Assembly: GCF_002091955.1 (NCBI RefSeq)
Contig: NZ_MKKY01000091.1
Location: 67,001-131,000, forward strand
Direction of reading: 5' to 3'
Length of the DNA: 64,000 bases
From: Rhodococcus sp. 1168
GTDB lineage: Bacteria > Actinomycetota > Actinomycetes > Mycobacteriales > Mycobacteriaceae
Part shown: positions 21,504 through 32,340 of the stretch, piece by piece
How positions within the stretch are numbered: position 1 is the stretch's first letter
Layout of the letters: each line of letters starts with the position of its first letter
Program-made: the position numbers and the translations under genes
The notes under the pieces: generated by a model
Told to the model about the DNA's origin: nothing
The model's input: the letters and a program-made list of their open reading frames with translations, nothing else
Databases searched by the model: none

Positions 21504-23105
21504 CTACTGCGACTTCCACGCCGTCCCGAAGAGCACCATCGAGTTGGACGAGCCCACCACTCCATGCACGGTGGGATTCCAGACGACGAACTCAGCGAAG
21601 GAGCTGTAGACCAAGTAGGGCACGTCCTTGTTGACCTGCTGCTGGATCTGGTCGACCAGTTCAGCCTTCTCGTCCTTGTCGGAGGCCAACTGCAGTTCAT
21701 CGATCAGCGAGTCCATTTCTGGGCTGGTGTACATGCCGTAGGCCTGCTTGCCCTCGCTGTGCATCGTCGCCTGCATCTTTGGAAAGGGGTCGGATTCGCG
21801 GTAGGACAGACCCCATGCCGCGAGGTCGTAGTTTCGCTCCTTGGCGATGGTGCGGACCTGGTCACCGATAGTCGGCATCAAGTCGACAGTGACGTCGAAG
21901 CCAACCGCTTCCAACTGCGCTTCGACGGCGAGCGCCGTCTGCTGTGAGGCTGGATCCGATGCGTCGATCACGTCGAGCTTGCCGTCGTAGCCGTCTGCCA
22001 TCGCGGCCGCAAGCAACTGCTTGGCTTCTTCCGGGTCGACGGGCGTGGCCTGGGTCTGCGTGTGCCAGCGCGAATACTCCGGGAAAATCGCACCGTCGCC
22101 CAGGTCAGCGTTGCCGAATGCGCGCTGAGTGATGAGCTGCGGATCTATGGCCAGCTGCATTGCCTTACGCACGCGTAGGTCAGCGCCGGGACGGCCCTCC
22201 GTGGCATTGATGAGCGCGGCGTTCGCGGCGGCGGTCATGTTCACATATCCGCTCATCTCGCGGTCCACTACCTCATCGACCTCGTCGGGCTCGCGGACGA
22301 ATGTCGAGTCGATGCCGCCGTTGTACATGGTTTCCAGTCCGACCTGTGTCCCAGGCAGGTACACGATGCGCAGCGCGTCCAAGTTCGGCTCGCCCGCCCA
22401 GTAGTCCTCTCGTGCCGACAGGGTCATGCTGTCAGCCTGAGCCCAGGCAGCAAGGGTGAAGGGCCCTGCCCCGATCGGCGTGAACTTTCCGTCGGGACCG
22501 TCGGACTCGGTAGAGACGATCATGCCCGGACCGGTTGTGAGCAGCCCGGGAAAGTCGGACCAAGACTTGTTGAGTGTGTAGGTGACGGTCCGATCGCCCG
22601 ACGTTTCGATGCTCTCCACGCTGTCGTTCCATAGCGCCGCCTCCGGAGCCTGCTTGCCCGCATAACGTTCTTGGCTTGCTTTCACCGCTGCCGCATCCAA
22701 CGGCATGTTGTTGGAGAAACTCACGCCGTCCCGCAACGTCAGGGTCCAGGTCCGGAAGTCGTCATCATGGTCGATGCTCTGCGCCATCTGCGGAACGAAT
22801 TCGTTGGACTCGGTGTCGAATCGCAGCAGCGAATCGTAGATGTTCAGCATCTCTATGCCACCGGTGGTCACTGCGGCAATCGCCACTGCTGGGTCCAGCG
22901 CCGCCGGCTCAGAATAGGCCCCGAACGAAAGGGTGCCGCCAGAGACAGGATCACCACTGTCGGTGGCCCCCCTCATGCCCTCGCTCAGCACGTCGGTGGC
23001 GGCCCCGCTACCGGTGTCGGCCCCGCCTGCACAGCCGACTAGCAGCAGCGTGGCCGCGACGGGCACCGCGATCGACTTCCACAGCAATTCCTTGTTGCGA
23101 TACAT
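21504..23105 (-). CDS. Lipoprotein solute-binding protein, family 5 (ABC importer)
   Basis: This 533-residue protein is an extracellular solute-binding lipoprotein of the peptide/nickel/opine family (SBP_bac_5). The signal peptide ends in a clear lipobox, LLLVGC, with C25 as the lipidated cysteine. Family landmarks include GGTLSFGAYSEPAALDP near residue 58 and a YDSLLRFD segment. It is a paralogue of the protein at 42891-44507 at the other end of the island. No permease or ATPase gene is near, so it is an orphan binding protein. The regulatory element at 23247-23263 lies about 140 bp upstream, tying it to the island regulon. The ligand is unknown. Confidence 0.88.
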   Translation of the reverse strand: MYRNKELLWKSIAVPVAATLLLVGCAGGADTGSGAATDVLSEGMRGATDSGDPVSGGTLSFGAYSEPAALDPAVAIAAVTTGGIEMLNIYDSLLRFDTESNEFVPQMAQSIDHDDDFRTWTLTLRDGVSFSNNMPLDAAAVKASQERYAGKQAPEAALWNDSVESIETSGDRTVTYTLNKSWSDFPGLLTTGPGMIVSTESDGPDGKFTPIGAGPFTLAAWAQADSMTLSAREDYWAGEPNLDALRIVYLPGTQVGLETMYNGGIDSTFVREPDEVDEVVDREMSGYVNMTAAANAALINATEGRPGADLRVRKAMQLAIDPQLITQRAFGNADLGDGAIFPEYSRWHTQTQATPVDPEEAKQLLAAAMADGYDGKLDVIDASDPASQQTALAVEAQLEAVGFDVTVDLMPTIGDQVRTIAKERNYDLAAWGLSYRESDPFPKMQATMHSEGKQAYGMYTSPEMDSLIDELQLASDKDEKAELVDQIQQQVNKDVPYLVYSSFAEFVVWNPTVHGVVGSSNSMVLFGTAWKSQ

Positions 23106-23425
23106 AGAGGACTTTCTTACTTTCTCGATGGTGATTTCCTCTCTGTGGGATCGCTCTGCTCGGCCCGGGTGGTGACCATTTCACCGGCACCGAAAGCCAA
23201 GTCCGATTCTCCCGATCAGCCCGTAAGACTCGGAACCGCACGGCTGTTGAGCAAGCGCTTGATCCGACGCTAACAGCAGTCGACGGAAAAGGACACGAAC
23301 CAGGTGAAACCCGTCATAAAAGATCTACGCGTCGATGCACGCCACAGAGATTGTGCAACGTCGATTCGCCGGGAGGATTTGGACCACACCCCCATACGCG
23401 CAGCGCTGCAAGTTACGCCGCGCGG
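23106..23425. other. 320-bp intergenic region with operator, no gene
   Basis: This stretch lies between the solute-binding protein start and the stop of the upstream SDR gene, both on the minus strand. It contains the palindromic operator at 23247-23263 and should hold the promoter of the solute-binding protein. I see no protein-coding gene, tRNA or insertion sequence in it. Confidence 0.6.
23247..23263 (-). promoter_or_regulatory. KstR2-type operator upstream of solute-binding protein gene 1
   Basis: On the minus strand this reads ATCAAGCGCTTGCTCAA, identical to the elements at 26395-26411 and 42830-42846. The 14-bp core at 23250-23263 fits the KstR2 consensus AnCAAGnnCTTGnT perfectly. It lies 141 bp upstream of the start of the binding protein gene at 23105, in the same orientation relative to the gene as the other two copies. 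The local TetR protein (25530-26123) is the likely binder. Confidence 0.75.
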
Positions 23426-26123
<2,698 letters not shown>

Positions 26124-26177
26124 GTCATCACTTCTTGTCTGTTGTCGGAAACGATCACGCCGATGCCTAGGCGTCAT

Positions 26178-26236
26178 AGATTCTTGGTGCCTAGAGCCAG
26201 CGAGATGCGCCCTGGAAGTAAGCGCGCTGAAGAATC
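26178..26236. repeat. Short inverted repeat upstream of the TetR gene
   Basis: AGATTCTT at 26178-26185 is the exact reverse complement of AAGAATCT at 26229-26236, 43 bases apart, just upstream of the longer tetR start. It may be chance; it is recorded because the divergent promoter region has no other structure on the tetR side. Confidence 0.3.
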
Positions 26237-26358
26237 TTCACGACTACGGCCGCAAGAACTCCATGGCTAGGTTATGCCCCCTCGTTAGCCGGCGACGTGG
26301 GCTCAGCGTAACCGACTGGGCGCGCTGGTCTGCCCCCACGGGCCCCTCGCTCGGACAA

Positions 26359-26388
26359 TTGTTTTGGTTTTCGCGAGGCGCTGATACT
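26359..26388 (+). promoter_or_regulatory. Putative promoter of the central catabolic operon
   Basis: TTGTTT (26359-26364) and GATACT (26383-26388) are separated by 18 bp and resemble a housekeeping -35/-10 pair. The predicted transcription start falls inside the operator at 26395-26411, which would explain repression by steric block. This is a pattern match, not proof. Confidence 0.4.
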
Positions 26389-26394
26389 CTCAAA

Positions 26395-26411
26395 ATCAAG
26401 CGCTTGCTCAA
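26395..26411 (+). promoter_or_regulatory. KstR2-type operator of the central operon
   Basis: The element ATCAAGCGCTTGCTCAA has the core palindrome at 26395-26408 matching AnCAAGnnCTTGnT in every fixed position. It lies 24 bp upstream of the GTG start of the first gene and about 270 bp from the TetR start. Identical copies stand before both solute-binding protein genes. Confidence 0.78.
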
Positions 26412-26435
26412 GTATGGAATTGCGGAGGGCAATCA

Positions 26436-26990
26436 GTGGAACACTTGGAAAAACAATTCGCCGAGTTCATCGGTGTGGACGCCGAGCCGCCCCGTGTGGC
26501 TCGCTACGACGTCAATGCCGCCATGATTCGCAACTGGGCCGAGGCCCACGCCGACTTCAACCCGATCTACGTCGACCCTGAGTCCGCGCGCGCAACCGGC
26601 CGCAAGGATGTCATCTGCCCGCCCGCGATGATCTCTACCTGGGTCATGTCCGGCTACCGCCGCTACCGCGAGGTGCAGCGTCTCCGCGCCGAAGGCGCGA
26701 TCGAGGATTTCGCCTACTCGCGATTGCTCGCCTTGCTCGACGACGCGGGGTTCACCTCGGTGGTGGCCACCAACGTCGAGCAGGAGTACTTCGCAGAGCT
26801 GTACCCAGGCGATCACGTGACGGCCCACTTCACTATCGAATCGATCTCGCCGTTCAAAAAGACGGGCCTCGGTCATGGATGCTTCATCACTCTGCTCAAG
26901 AACTACGTCAATGACGTCGGCGACACGCTGGTAGAGGAGCGGTTCCGACTGCTCCGGTTCAACCCCAACAATCAGGAGACCCACTCATGA
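26436..26990 (+). CDS. MaoC-like / FAS1-type dehydratase domain protein
   Basis: This 184-residue protein has a hotdog fold of the MaoC N-terminal (FAS1-like dehydratase) type, with the segment MIRNWAEAHADFNPIYVDPE near residue 28 typical of the family. It resembles the N-terminal half of ChsH2, a subunit of the steroid side-chain enoyl-CoA hydratase. In that enzyme the catalytic Asp/His pair is on the other subunit, here probably the protein at 27442-27858. The start is GTG at 26436, with CGGAGGGC upstream. It is the first gene of an operon of at least seven closely packed genes and overlaps the next by four bases. Confidence 0.82.
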   Translation: MEHLEKQFAEFIGVDAEPPRVARYDVNAAMIRNWAEAHADFNPIYVDPESARATGRKDVICPPAMISTWVMSGYRRYREVQRLRAEGAIEDFAYSRLLALLDDAGFTSVVATNVEQEYFAELYPGDHVTAHFTIESISPFKKTGLGHGCFITLLKNYVNDVGDTLVEERFRLLRFNPNNQETHS

Positions 26991-27445
26991 GCGAGAGCAC
27001 CGAACAGGGTCGGCACACCTCGGTCCCCCGGTTGACCGTGACGCAGGACAACGACTTCTTCTTCACCGCGGCCAAGGAAGGTCGACTGGAGATCCAGCGT
27101 TGCGTCGACTGCCGGACGCTGCGCCACCCACCGGCGCCGGCATGCCCCACGTGTCGCTCCTTCCAGTGGGACACCGTGGAGTCGACGCGTAAATGCACGC
27201 TGCACAGCTTCACTGTGCTGCACCACCCGAAGGACCCCGCGTTCGAGTACCCACTGGCCGTCGGGTTGGTGGATCTCGAGGAGGGCACACGGCTGGTAGC
27301 CGATATCGCCGGCATCGGCCACGACGAACTCGAGTTCGGCATGGAACTCGAGGTCGCGTTCTCCGAGCACGCGCACGGGGAGATCCTTCCGCAACTGCGC
27401 CGTCGCAGCGTTGCTGGTCTCGACGATGGGGAGGCCCAATCATGA
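26987..27445 (+). CDS. Zinc-ribbon/OB-fold (DUF35) acyl-CoA-associated protein
   Basis: This 152-residue protein has a rubredoxin-like zinc ribbon with C39, C42, C53 and C56 (CVDC ... CPTC), followed by an OB-fold domain. Proteins of this type bind and support thiolase-like partners; in the steroid side-chain pathway the same domain is the C-terminal half of ChsH2 and docks with the retro-aldolase Ltp2. Here it is a separate gene, overlapping its neighbours on both sides by four bases, with the Ltp-type gene two genes downstream. Confidence 0.86.
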   Translation: MSESTEQGRHTSVPRLTVTQDNDFFFTAAKEGRLEIQRCVDCRTLRHPPAPACPTCRSFQWDTVESTRKCTLHSFTVLHHPKDPAFEYPLAVGLVDLEEGTRLVADIAGIGHDELEFGMELEVAFSEHAHGEILPQLRRRSVAGLDDGEAQS

Positions 27446-27858
27446 GCATGCCAAAGTGCCAGGTCGGCTACCAGCTGCCCGAGCTCGATCTTCCCCTGGA
27501 CCGGACGCTGATCGTCGCGGGCGCGATGGCCTCGCAGGACTACGAGGATGTCCACCACGACCCGGCCGCGGCCCAGGGGCGCGGTACCCCCGACATCTTC
27601 ATGAGCATTAACTCCACGAACGGGTTCATCGACCGGTACATCACCGACTGGTCCGGGCCCGCCTCCCGCATCAAGAAGACTTCCCTGCGCCTGGGCGTGC
27701 CGAACTTCCCCGGCGACACCATGACGTTCACCGGCGAGGTCACCGCGGTCGACGGCGGCGCAGTGACCGTCAAGGTGATCGGTAGCAACGCGCGGGGCCC
27801 ACATGTGACTGCCACGGTGACCGTGGAGCCGACCCCACAAGAAGGAGAGAGCACATGA
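27442..27858 (+). CDS. MaoC-like hotdog-fold enoyl-CoA hydratase subunit
   Basis: This 138-residue single-hotdog protein has the hydratase motif in DYEDVHHDPAAA, with D33 and H38 as the likely catalytic pair, and the DIFMSINSTNGFIDRY segment seen in ChsH1-like proteins. It probably forms a heteromeric hydratase with the product of 26436-26990. The ATG at 27442 overlaps the stop of the preceding gene (ATGA) and its own stop overlaps the thiolase start (ATGA). Hydration of a 2-enoyl-CoA is the inferred reaction. Confidence 0.84.
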   Translation: MSMPKCQVGYQLPELDLPLDRTLIVAGAMASQDYEDVHHDPAAAQGRGTPDIFMSINSTNGFIDRYITDWSGPASRIKKTSLRLGVPNFPGDTMTFTGEVTAVDGGAVTVKVIGSNARGPHVTATVTVEPTPQEGEST

Positions 27859-29036
27859 CCCGCGGATTCTCAGGCGCCGCCGCGATCGCAGGTATCGGCG
27901 CGACCGAGTTCTCCAAGAACTCCGGACGCAGTGAGTGGCAGCTGGCCTGCGAGTCCGTCGTCGCCGCACTCGCGGACGCACAGATCGGAATCGAGGAGGT
28001 CGACGGATTCTCCCTTTTCACCATGGAGAACAACCCCGAGATCGCCGTCGCCCGCGCGCTCGGCATTCCTCAACTCAAGTTTTTCAGCCGCATCCCGCAC
28101 GGCGGCGGTGGCGCGTGTGCGCCCGTGCAGCAGGCCGCGCTCGCGGTAGCGACCGGGGTGGCCGACGTTGTCGTCGTTTACCGTGCGATGAACGAACGGT
28201 CGGGACACCGATTCGGCCAAGGCCCGCCCGCCTTCGCGTACAACCAGAACACGGACCAGGAGTACCGCAACTGGATCAACCCCTACGGATTGCTCACCCC
28301 CGCCCAGCAGGAGGCGTTCCTGGCCAAGCTGTACATGCACAAGTACGGTGCCACCAGCGCGGACTTCGGGGCGATCTCGGTGCTCTCGCGCAAGCACGCG
28401 GCCAACAATCCAAAGGCCTGGTTCCACGAGCGGCCCATCACGATCGAGGACCATCAGAACTCGCGCCTGATCGCCGATCCGATCCGGCTGCTCGATTGCT
28501 GCCAGGAGTCCGACGGTGGCGTCGCGCTGGTCATCGTCAGCGCTGAGCGTGCGCGCAACCTGCCGCACAAGCCCGCCATCATCACCGGCGCAGCGCAGGG
28601 CGTAGGCCCGCAGCAGATCTCGATGAGCAGCTACTACCGTGACGACATCGACTCCATGCCGGAAGTCGAACTCGTCGCCCAGCAGCTCTGGAGCCAGTCC
28701 GGCATCGGCCCCGCCGAAATCGACGCCGCGATCCTCTACGACGCCTTCACTCCGATGGTGCTGCTCCAGCTCGAAGAGTATGGCTTCTGCGGCAAGGGCG
28801 AGGCGAAGGACTTCATTGCCGACGGCAACCTCGAACTTGGTGGCCGCCTGCCGATCAATACCAACGGCGGCCAGCTCGGCGAGGGCTATATCCACGGCGT
28901 CAACGGCATCGCGGAGGGCGTGCGCCTGATCCGCGGCACATCTGTGAACCAGCCCACCAAGACCTTGGACAACGTCCTGGTCACCGGCGGCTCCCCCGTG
29001 CCCCACAGCGCTCTCGTGCTCTCGGCCGACCGCTAG
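27855..29036 (+). CDS. Lipid-transfer-protein thiolase (Ltp2-like, probable retro-aldolase)
   Basis: This 393-residue protein belongs to the SCP-x/Ltp branch of the thiolase superfamily. Typical landmarks are a glycine-rich PHGGGGACAPVQQAAL segment around C88, the YDAFTPMVLLQLEEYGFCGK motif from about residue 295 and NTNGGQLGEGYIHG near residue 342. In steroid degradation Ltp2, with a DUF35 partner, performs a retro-aldol cleavage rather than a Claisen cleavage. The adjacent DUF35 and MaoC genes support the same role here. It is not a canonical degradative thiolase: the GHP and C-x-G motifs are absent. The product would be a shortened ketone plus an acyl-CoA. Confidence 0.88.
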   Translation: MTRGFSGAAAIAGIGATEFSKNSGRSEWQLACESVVAALADAQIGIEEVDGFSLFTMENNPEIAVARALGIPQLKFFSRIPHGGGGACAPVQQAALAVATGVADVVVVYRAMNERSGHRFGQGPPAFAYNQNTDQEYRNWINPYGLLTPAQQEAFLAKLYMHKYGATSADFGAISVLSRKHAANNPKAWFHERPITIEDHQNSRLIADPIRLLDCCQESDGGVALVIVSAERARNLPHKPAIITGAAQGVGPQQISMSSYYRDDIDSMPEVELVAQQLWSQSGIGPAEIDAAILYDAFTPMVLLQLEEYGFCGKGEAKDFIADGNLELGGRLPINTNGGQLGEGYIHGVNGIAEGVRLIRGTSVNQPTKTLDNVLVTGGSPVPHSALVLSADR

Positions 29037-29082
29037 CACTCCCCACCTTCTTGTTTCACGATCAGCCATTGAGGAGTTTCCC

Positions 29083-30297
29083 ATGACCGACCGCATCACT
29101 TACGCCCGCGCGACCCACGGCGAGGAAGAGATCCAGGCAGTCGTCGACGTGCTGCGCAGTGGCCACCAGGGCCTGCGTATCGGCAAGAACGTCGCCGAGA
29201 TGGAGCGCCGCATCGCGGAACTCAGCGGCAAGAAGTTCGGCGTTATGGTGAACTCGGGCTCCTCAGGCCTGTATGTCGCCGTCGAACTGCTGGACCTGCC
29301 CAAGGGCAGCGAGATCATCACCTCGCCCCTGACGTTCTCCACTGATATCGCGCCCATCGTTCGCGCCGGTATGGTCCCGGTCTTCGTGGACGTGGAGCCC
29401 AACACGGTCAACATCGACGTCAGCAAGATCGAGGCGATGATCACCGAGAAGACCGGTGCCATCCTGTTGCCGAACCTCGCCGGCAACTGCCCCGACTGGG
29501 ACGCGATCCGCGAGATCGCCGATCGCCACGGCCTCAAAATCGTCGAGGATTGCTGCGACGCCATCGGCCCGACGCTCCGCGGCACCCCCACCGGTGCCCG
29601 CGCCGACATCAGTGTCACCAGCTTCTCGATGGCGCACATCATCACGTGCGCAGGCACCGGCGGCATGGTTCTGGTCGACGACGAGGCAAGCCGCGACAAG
29701 GCGCTGCTCCTGCGTCGTTGGGGCCGGCGCAGCGAGCCGAACCTGTTCGGCAGCAGCAAGGATGTCGGCCGCGTCTTCCGTGAGCAACTCGACGGTGTCG
29801 ACTACGACAACGACTTCATCTTCGACGCCGTCATGCCTTGGAATTTCGAGCCTTCCGAGCTAGGGGCCGCGTACGGTGTCGTGCAGCTGGACAAGCTTGC
29901 CGACAACTACAAGACCCGCAAGGCAACCTGGGCCGCCTACACCGAGGCCTACAGCGCGTTCCCGAAGTTCTTCACCACGCCCGTCGAGCTCGAAGGCCTG
30001 GACACCGCGTGGCTCTGCTATCCGGTGATGATCAACGCCGACGCACCCTTCACCCGCAGCCAGATGCAGGAAGCCATCGAGGCTGACGGCATCGACACCC
30101 GCACCGTCTGGAGCGGCAACATCACTCGACACCCGATGATGAACGACGTCGAGTTCCGTCAGCCCCCCGAGGGGTTGCCGGTGGCCGACGAGGTCTTCGC
30201 CCGCGGAATGACTTTCGGCATGAGCCACGGTCTCACCGATGAAGAGGTAGTCCGCATCGGTCAGAGCATCCACCGTTTCGCCTCGAAGTTCGAGTAA
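29083..30297 (+). CDS. DegT/DnrJ/EryC1/StrS-family protein with His in place of PLP lysine
   Basis: This 404-residue fold-type I PLP protein has the cofactor aspartate D156 in KIVEDCCDAIGPT and the usual VNSGSSGLYVAVELL phosphate-binding segment. The position of the internal-aldimine lysine is occupied by H185 in TSFSMAHIITCAGTGG, as in GDP-4-keto-6-deoxymannose 3-dehydratase (ColD) and the E1 hexulose 3-dehydrase, which remove a hydroxyl next to a ketone. The cysteine cluster that binds [2Fe-2S] in E1 is missing. It sits between the Ltp-type gene and an SDR and its stop abuts the SDR start, so it is part of the catabolic operon. The substrate is unknown; a non-sugar ketone from the pathway is a possibility. 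Confidence 0.85.
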   Translation: MTDRITYARATHGEEEIQAVVDVLRSGHQGLRIGKNVAEMERRIAELSGKKFGVMVNSGSSGLYVAVELLDLPKGSEIITSPLTFSTDIAPIVRAGMVPVFVDVEPNTVNIDVSKIEAMITEKTGAILLPNLAGNCPDWDAIREIADRHGLKIVEDCCDAIGPTLRGTPTGARADISVTSFSMAHIITCAGTGGMVLVDDEASRDKALLLRRWGRRSEPNLFGSSKDVGRVFREQLDGVDYDNDFIFDAVMPWNFEPSELGAAYGVVQLDKLADNYKTRKATWAAYTEAYSAFPKFFTTPVELEGLDTAWLCYPVMINADAPFTRSQMQEAIEADGIDTRTVWSGNITRHPMMNDVEFRQPPEGLPVADEVFARGMTFGMSHGLTDEEVVRIGQSIHRFASKFE

Positions 30298-31188
30298 ATG
30301 ATGGGCACCCGATTCGAGGGACGACGCGCGGTGGTCACCGGTTCCAGCCGCGGGATCGGTGCAGGCGTTGCGGAGCGGCTTGCTGCCGAGGGTGCCGACG
30401 TGGTTCTCGTCGCGCGCACTCTCTCGCCCGGCGGGCAGCTTCCCGGCAGCCTGGAGGAAACCACCGAGCGGTTGCGCCGATACGGCGGCAGAGTCGAGAT
30501 GGTCGTCGCCGACCTGACCGACCCCGAGGACCGCTCACAGGTGATCGAGAAGGCTACCGAGTTGCTCGGCGGCCCGATCGATATCCTGGTCAACAATGCG
30601 GCAGCTGCGATCTACCAGCCGCTCGTGGACTACCCGCTGCGGCGCCGCCAACTCACGTTCGAAGCGAACGTACACGCTCCGCTCGACCTGATGCAGGCTG
30701 CGATCCCCTCGATGGTCGAGGCCGGCGCGGGCTGGATCGTCAACGTCTCGAGCGCAACGGCCCGCCACCACGAGGGTCCGCCGTTCGACCTGGTTCCCCC
30801 TGGCACTTCGATGGCGGTCTACGGCGCATCCAAAGCCGCCCTGAACCGGATCACGCACGGCATGGGCGCGGAGCTCTACGGCACGGGCGTGCGGGTCAAT
30901 ACCGTCGAGCCGCGTGCCGCCGTTCTCAGCGAGGGCGCCACCGCGTTGGTCGGTGCCACTGTCCGTCCGGACCAGATCGAGGCCATCGAGGAGATGGTCG
31001 AGGGCATTCTCGCGCTCTGTGACTGCGCCGCCGACGTGACGGGGCAAGTGTGCGTGAGCCTGGACCTGATCGACCAGTGGAACCTGACCACCCGCGGCCT
31101 GGACGGTAAGTCGTGGAACAACCCCGGTCGGAACGTCTTGGATAACCCTCGATGGAACGTCTCCGACAAAATTGAGGAGCTGTCATGA
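30298..31188 (+). CDS. SDR-family oxidoreductase
   Basis: This 296-residue short-chain dehydrogenase has the cofactor loop TGSSRGIGAG at residues 15-24, NNAAA, the NVSSAT serine segment and the YGASK catalytic pair. It shares with the SDR at 37224-38150 a distinctive insert, GQLPGSLEETTERL, after the second strand, so the two are paralogues of one subfamily. The ATG follows the TAA of the PLP gene with no gap, and its stop overlaps the thiolase start as ATGA, which places it firmly in the operon. Oxidation of a hydroxyacyl-CoA or reduction of a pathway ketone is inferred. Confidence 0.86.
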   Translation: MMGTRFEGRRAVVTGSSRGIGAGVAERLAAEGADVVLVARTLSPGGQLPGSLEETTERLRRYGGRVEMVVADLTDPEDRSQVIEKATELLGGPIDILVNNAAAAIYQPLVDYPLRRRQLTFEANVHAPLDLMQAAIPSMVEAGAGWIVNVSSATARHHEGPPFDLVPPGTSMAVYGASKAALNRITHGMGAELYGTGVRVNTVEPRAAVLSEGATALVGATVRPDQIEAIEEMVEGILALCDCAADVTGQVCVSLDLIDQWNLTTRGLDGKSWNNPGRNVLDNPRWNVSDKIEELS

Positions 31189-32330
31189 CACCGGTGATCG
31201 TCGACCTTGCCAGGACCCCGTTCGGCAAGCGCAACGGTTGGATGTCCACGATCCACTCTGCCGAGCTACTCGGATTGGCACAGCGCGGGGTGCTCGAGCG
31301 CACCGGGATCGATCCGGAGATCGTCGAGGAGGTCATCGGCGGCTGCGTTACACCCCTGGGTGAGCAGTACGGCAACATCGCCCGCACCTCATGGCTGCAC
31401 GCCGGTCTACCCCCGCACACCGGCGCGACCACAATCGACGCTCAGTGCAGCACCGCGCAGCGTGCTGTGCAGCTACTGGCCGGCCAAATCGCTGCCGGGG
31501 CAACGGATGTGGGAGTCGCCTGCGGCGTAGAGCTGATGACCCGTGCGCCGCTGACCGCCAAGGTCGGCACGGGCCTGGGCACGCCGCGGCCCGAATCCTG
31601 GTCGGTCGAGTATCCCGACCAGTACACGGGCGCGGACCGCATAGCCCGCAATCGCGGGTTCACACGAGAGGATCTCGACGCGTTCGGTCTGCGCTCGCAG
31701 CAGCTCGCGAAGGCGGCATGGGACGCGGGCCGGATCGATGCGCAGATCATCCCCGTCACGGTCCCGAGTCTCGAGCCGGGGCAGAAGCCGGTCCGCGTCA
31801 CCCGCGACCAGGGTCTGCGCGATTCCACCCTGGAGGGGCTGGCACGCCTGCAACCCGTCCTCGATGGTGGCTTGCATACGGCGGGCAGTTCCTCCCAGAT
31901 CTCCGACGGTGCCAGCGCTGCCCTGCTGATGTCCGCCGCCCGAGCTCGCGACCTCGGTGTGAAACCCAGAGCACGGATAGTTGCCCAGTGCATCATCGGA
32001 GGGGATCTGGAGTACTTACTCGACGGCCCGATCGACGCAGGCCGCAAAGTGCTCGAGCGCAGTGGCATGACCATCGCCGACATCGACCTGTTCGAAATCA
32101 ACGAGGCCTTCGCGTCGGTTCCGATGTCCTTCGCCCAGGTGCACCGCGTGAGCGAGGACCGGCTGAACGTCAACGGGGGCGCGATCGCGGTCGGTCACCC
32201 GGCCGGTGCGACTGGCATCCGGCTGCTCGCGACGGCACTCGACGAGCTCGAGCGCCGCGACGCATCCACGGCGATGGTGGCCATCTGCGCCTCCGCGTCG
32301 ACAACCGCGCTCATTCTCGAGCGGATCTGA
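31185..32330 (+). CDS. Thiolase (acetyl-CoA acyltransferase) 2
   Basis: This 381-residue protein is a paralogue of the thiolase at 24253-25395. C88 in TIDAQCSTAQRA is the nucleophile and H338 lies in GHPAGATG. The second cysteine, C368, is kept, but the usual C-x-G-G context is changed to CASASTTA, so the oxyanion region near the active site differs. The start overlaps the SDR stop by four bases. It may be a thiolase with altered substrate range or a weakened one; sequence alone does not decide. Confidence 0.88.
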   Translation: MTPVIVDLARTPFGKRNGWMSTIHSAELLGLAQRGVLERTGIDPEIVEEVIGGCVTPLGEQYGNIARTSWLHAGLPPHTGATTIDAQCSTAQRAVQLLAGQIAAGATDVGVACGVELMTRAPLTAKVGTGLGTPRPESWSVEYPDQYTGADRIARNRGFTREDLDAFGLRSQQLAKAAWDAGRIDAQIIPVTVPSLEPGQKPVRVTRDQGLRDSTLEGLARLQPVLDGGLHTAGSSSQISDGASAALLMSAARARDLGVKPRARIVAQCIIGGDLEYLLDGPIDAGRKVLERSGMTIADIDLFEINEAFASVPMSFAQVHRVSEDRLNVNGGAIAVGHPAGATGIRLLATALDELERRDASTAMVAICASASTTALILERI

Positions 32331-32340
32331 GGGGCACATC

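Noticed and set aside
26161-26198. TGCCTAG repeats near the tetR start considered as an operator.
   Set aside because: The two copies are short direct repeats with no matching site elsewhere in the island, unlike the 17-bp element.
27870-29099. A 409-codon open frame antisense to the Ltp-type thiolase gene.
   Set aside because: The plus strand is part of a tightly overlapping operon with clear motifs; the antisense frame has none.
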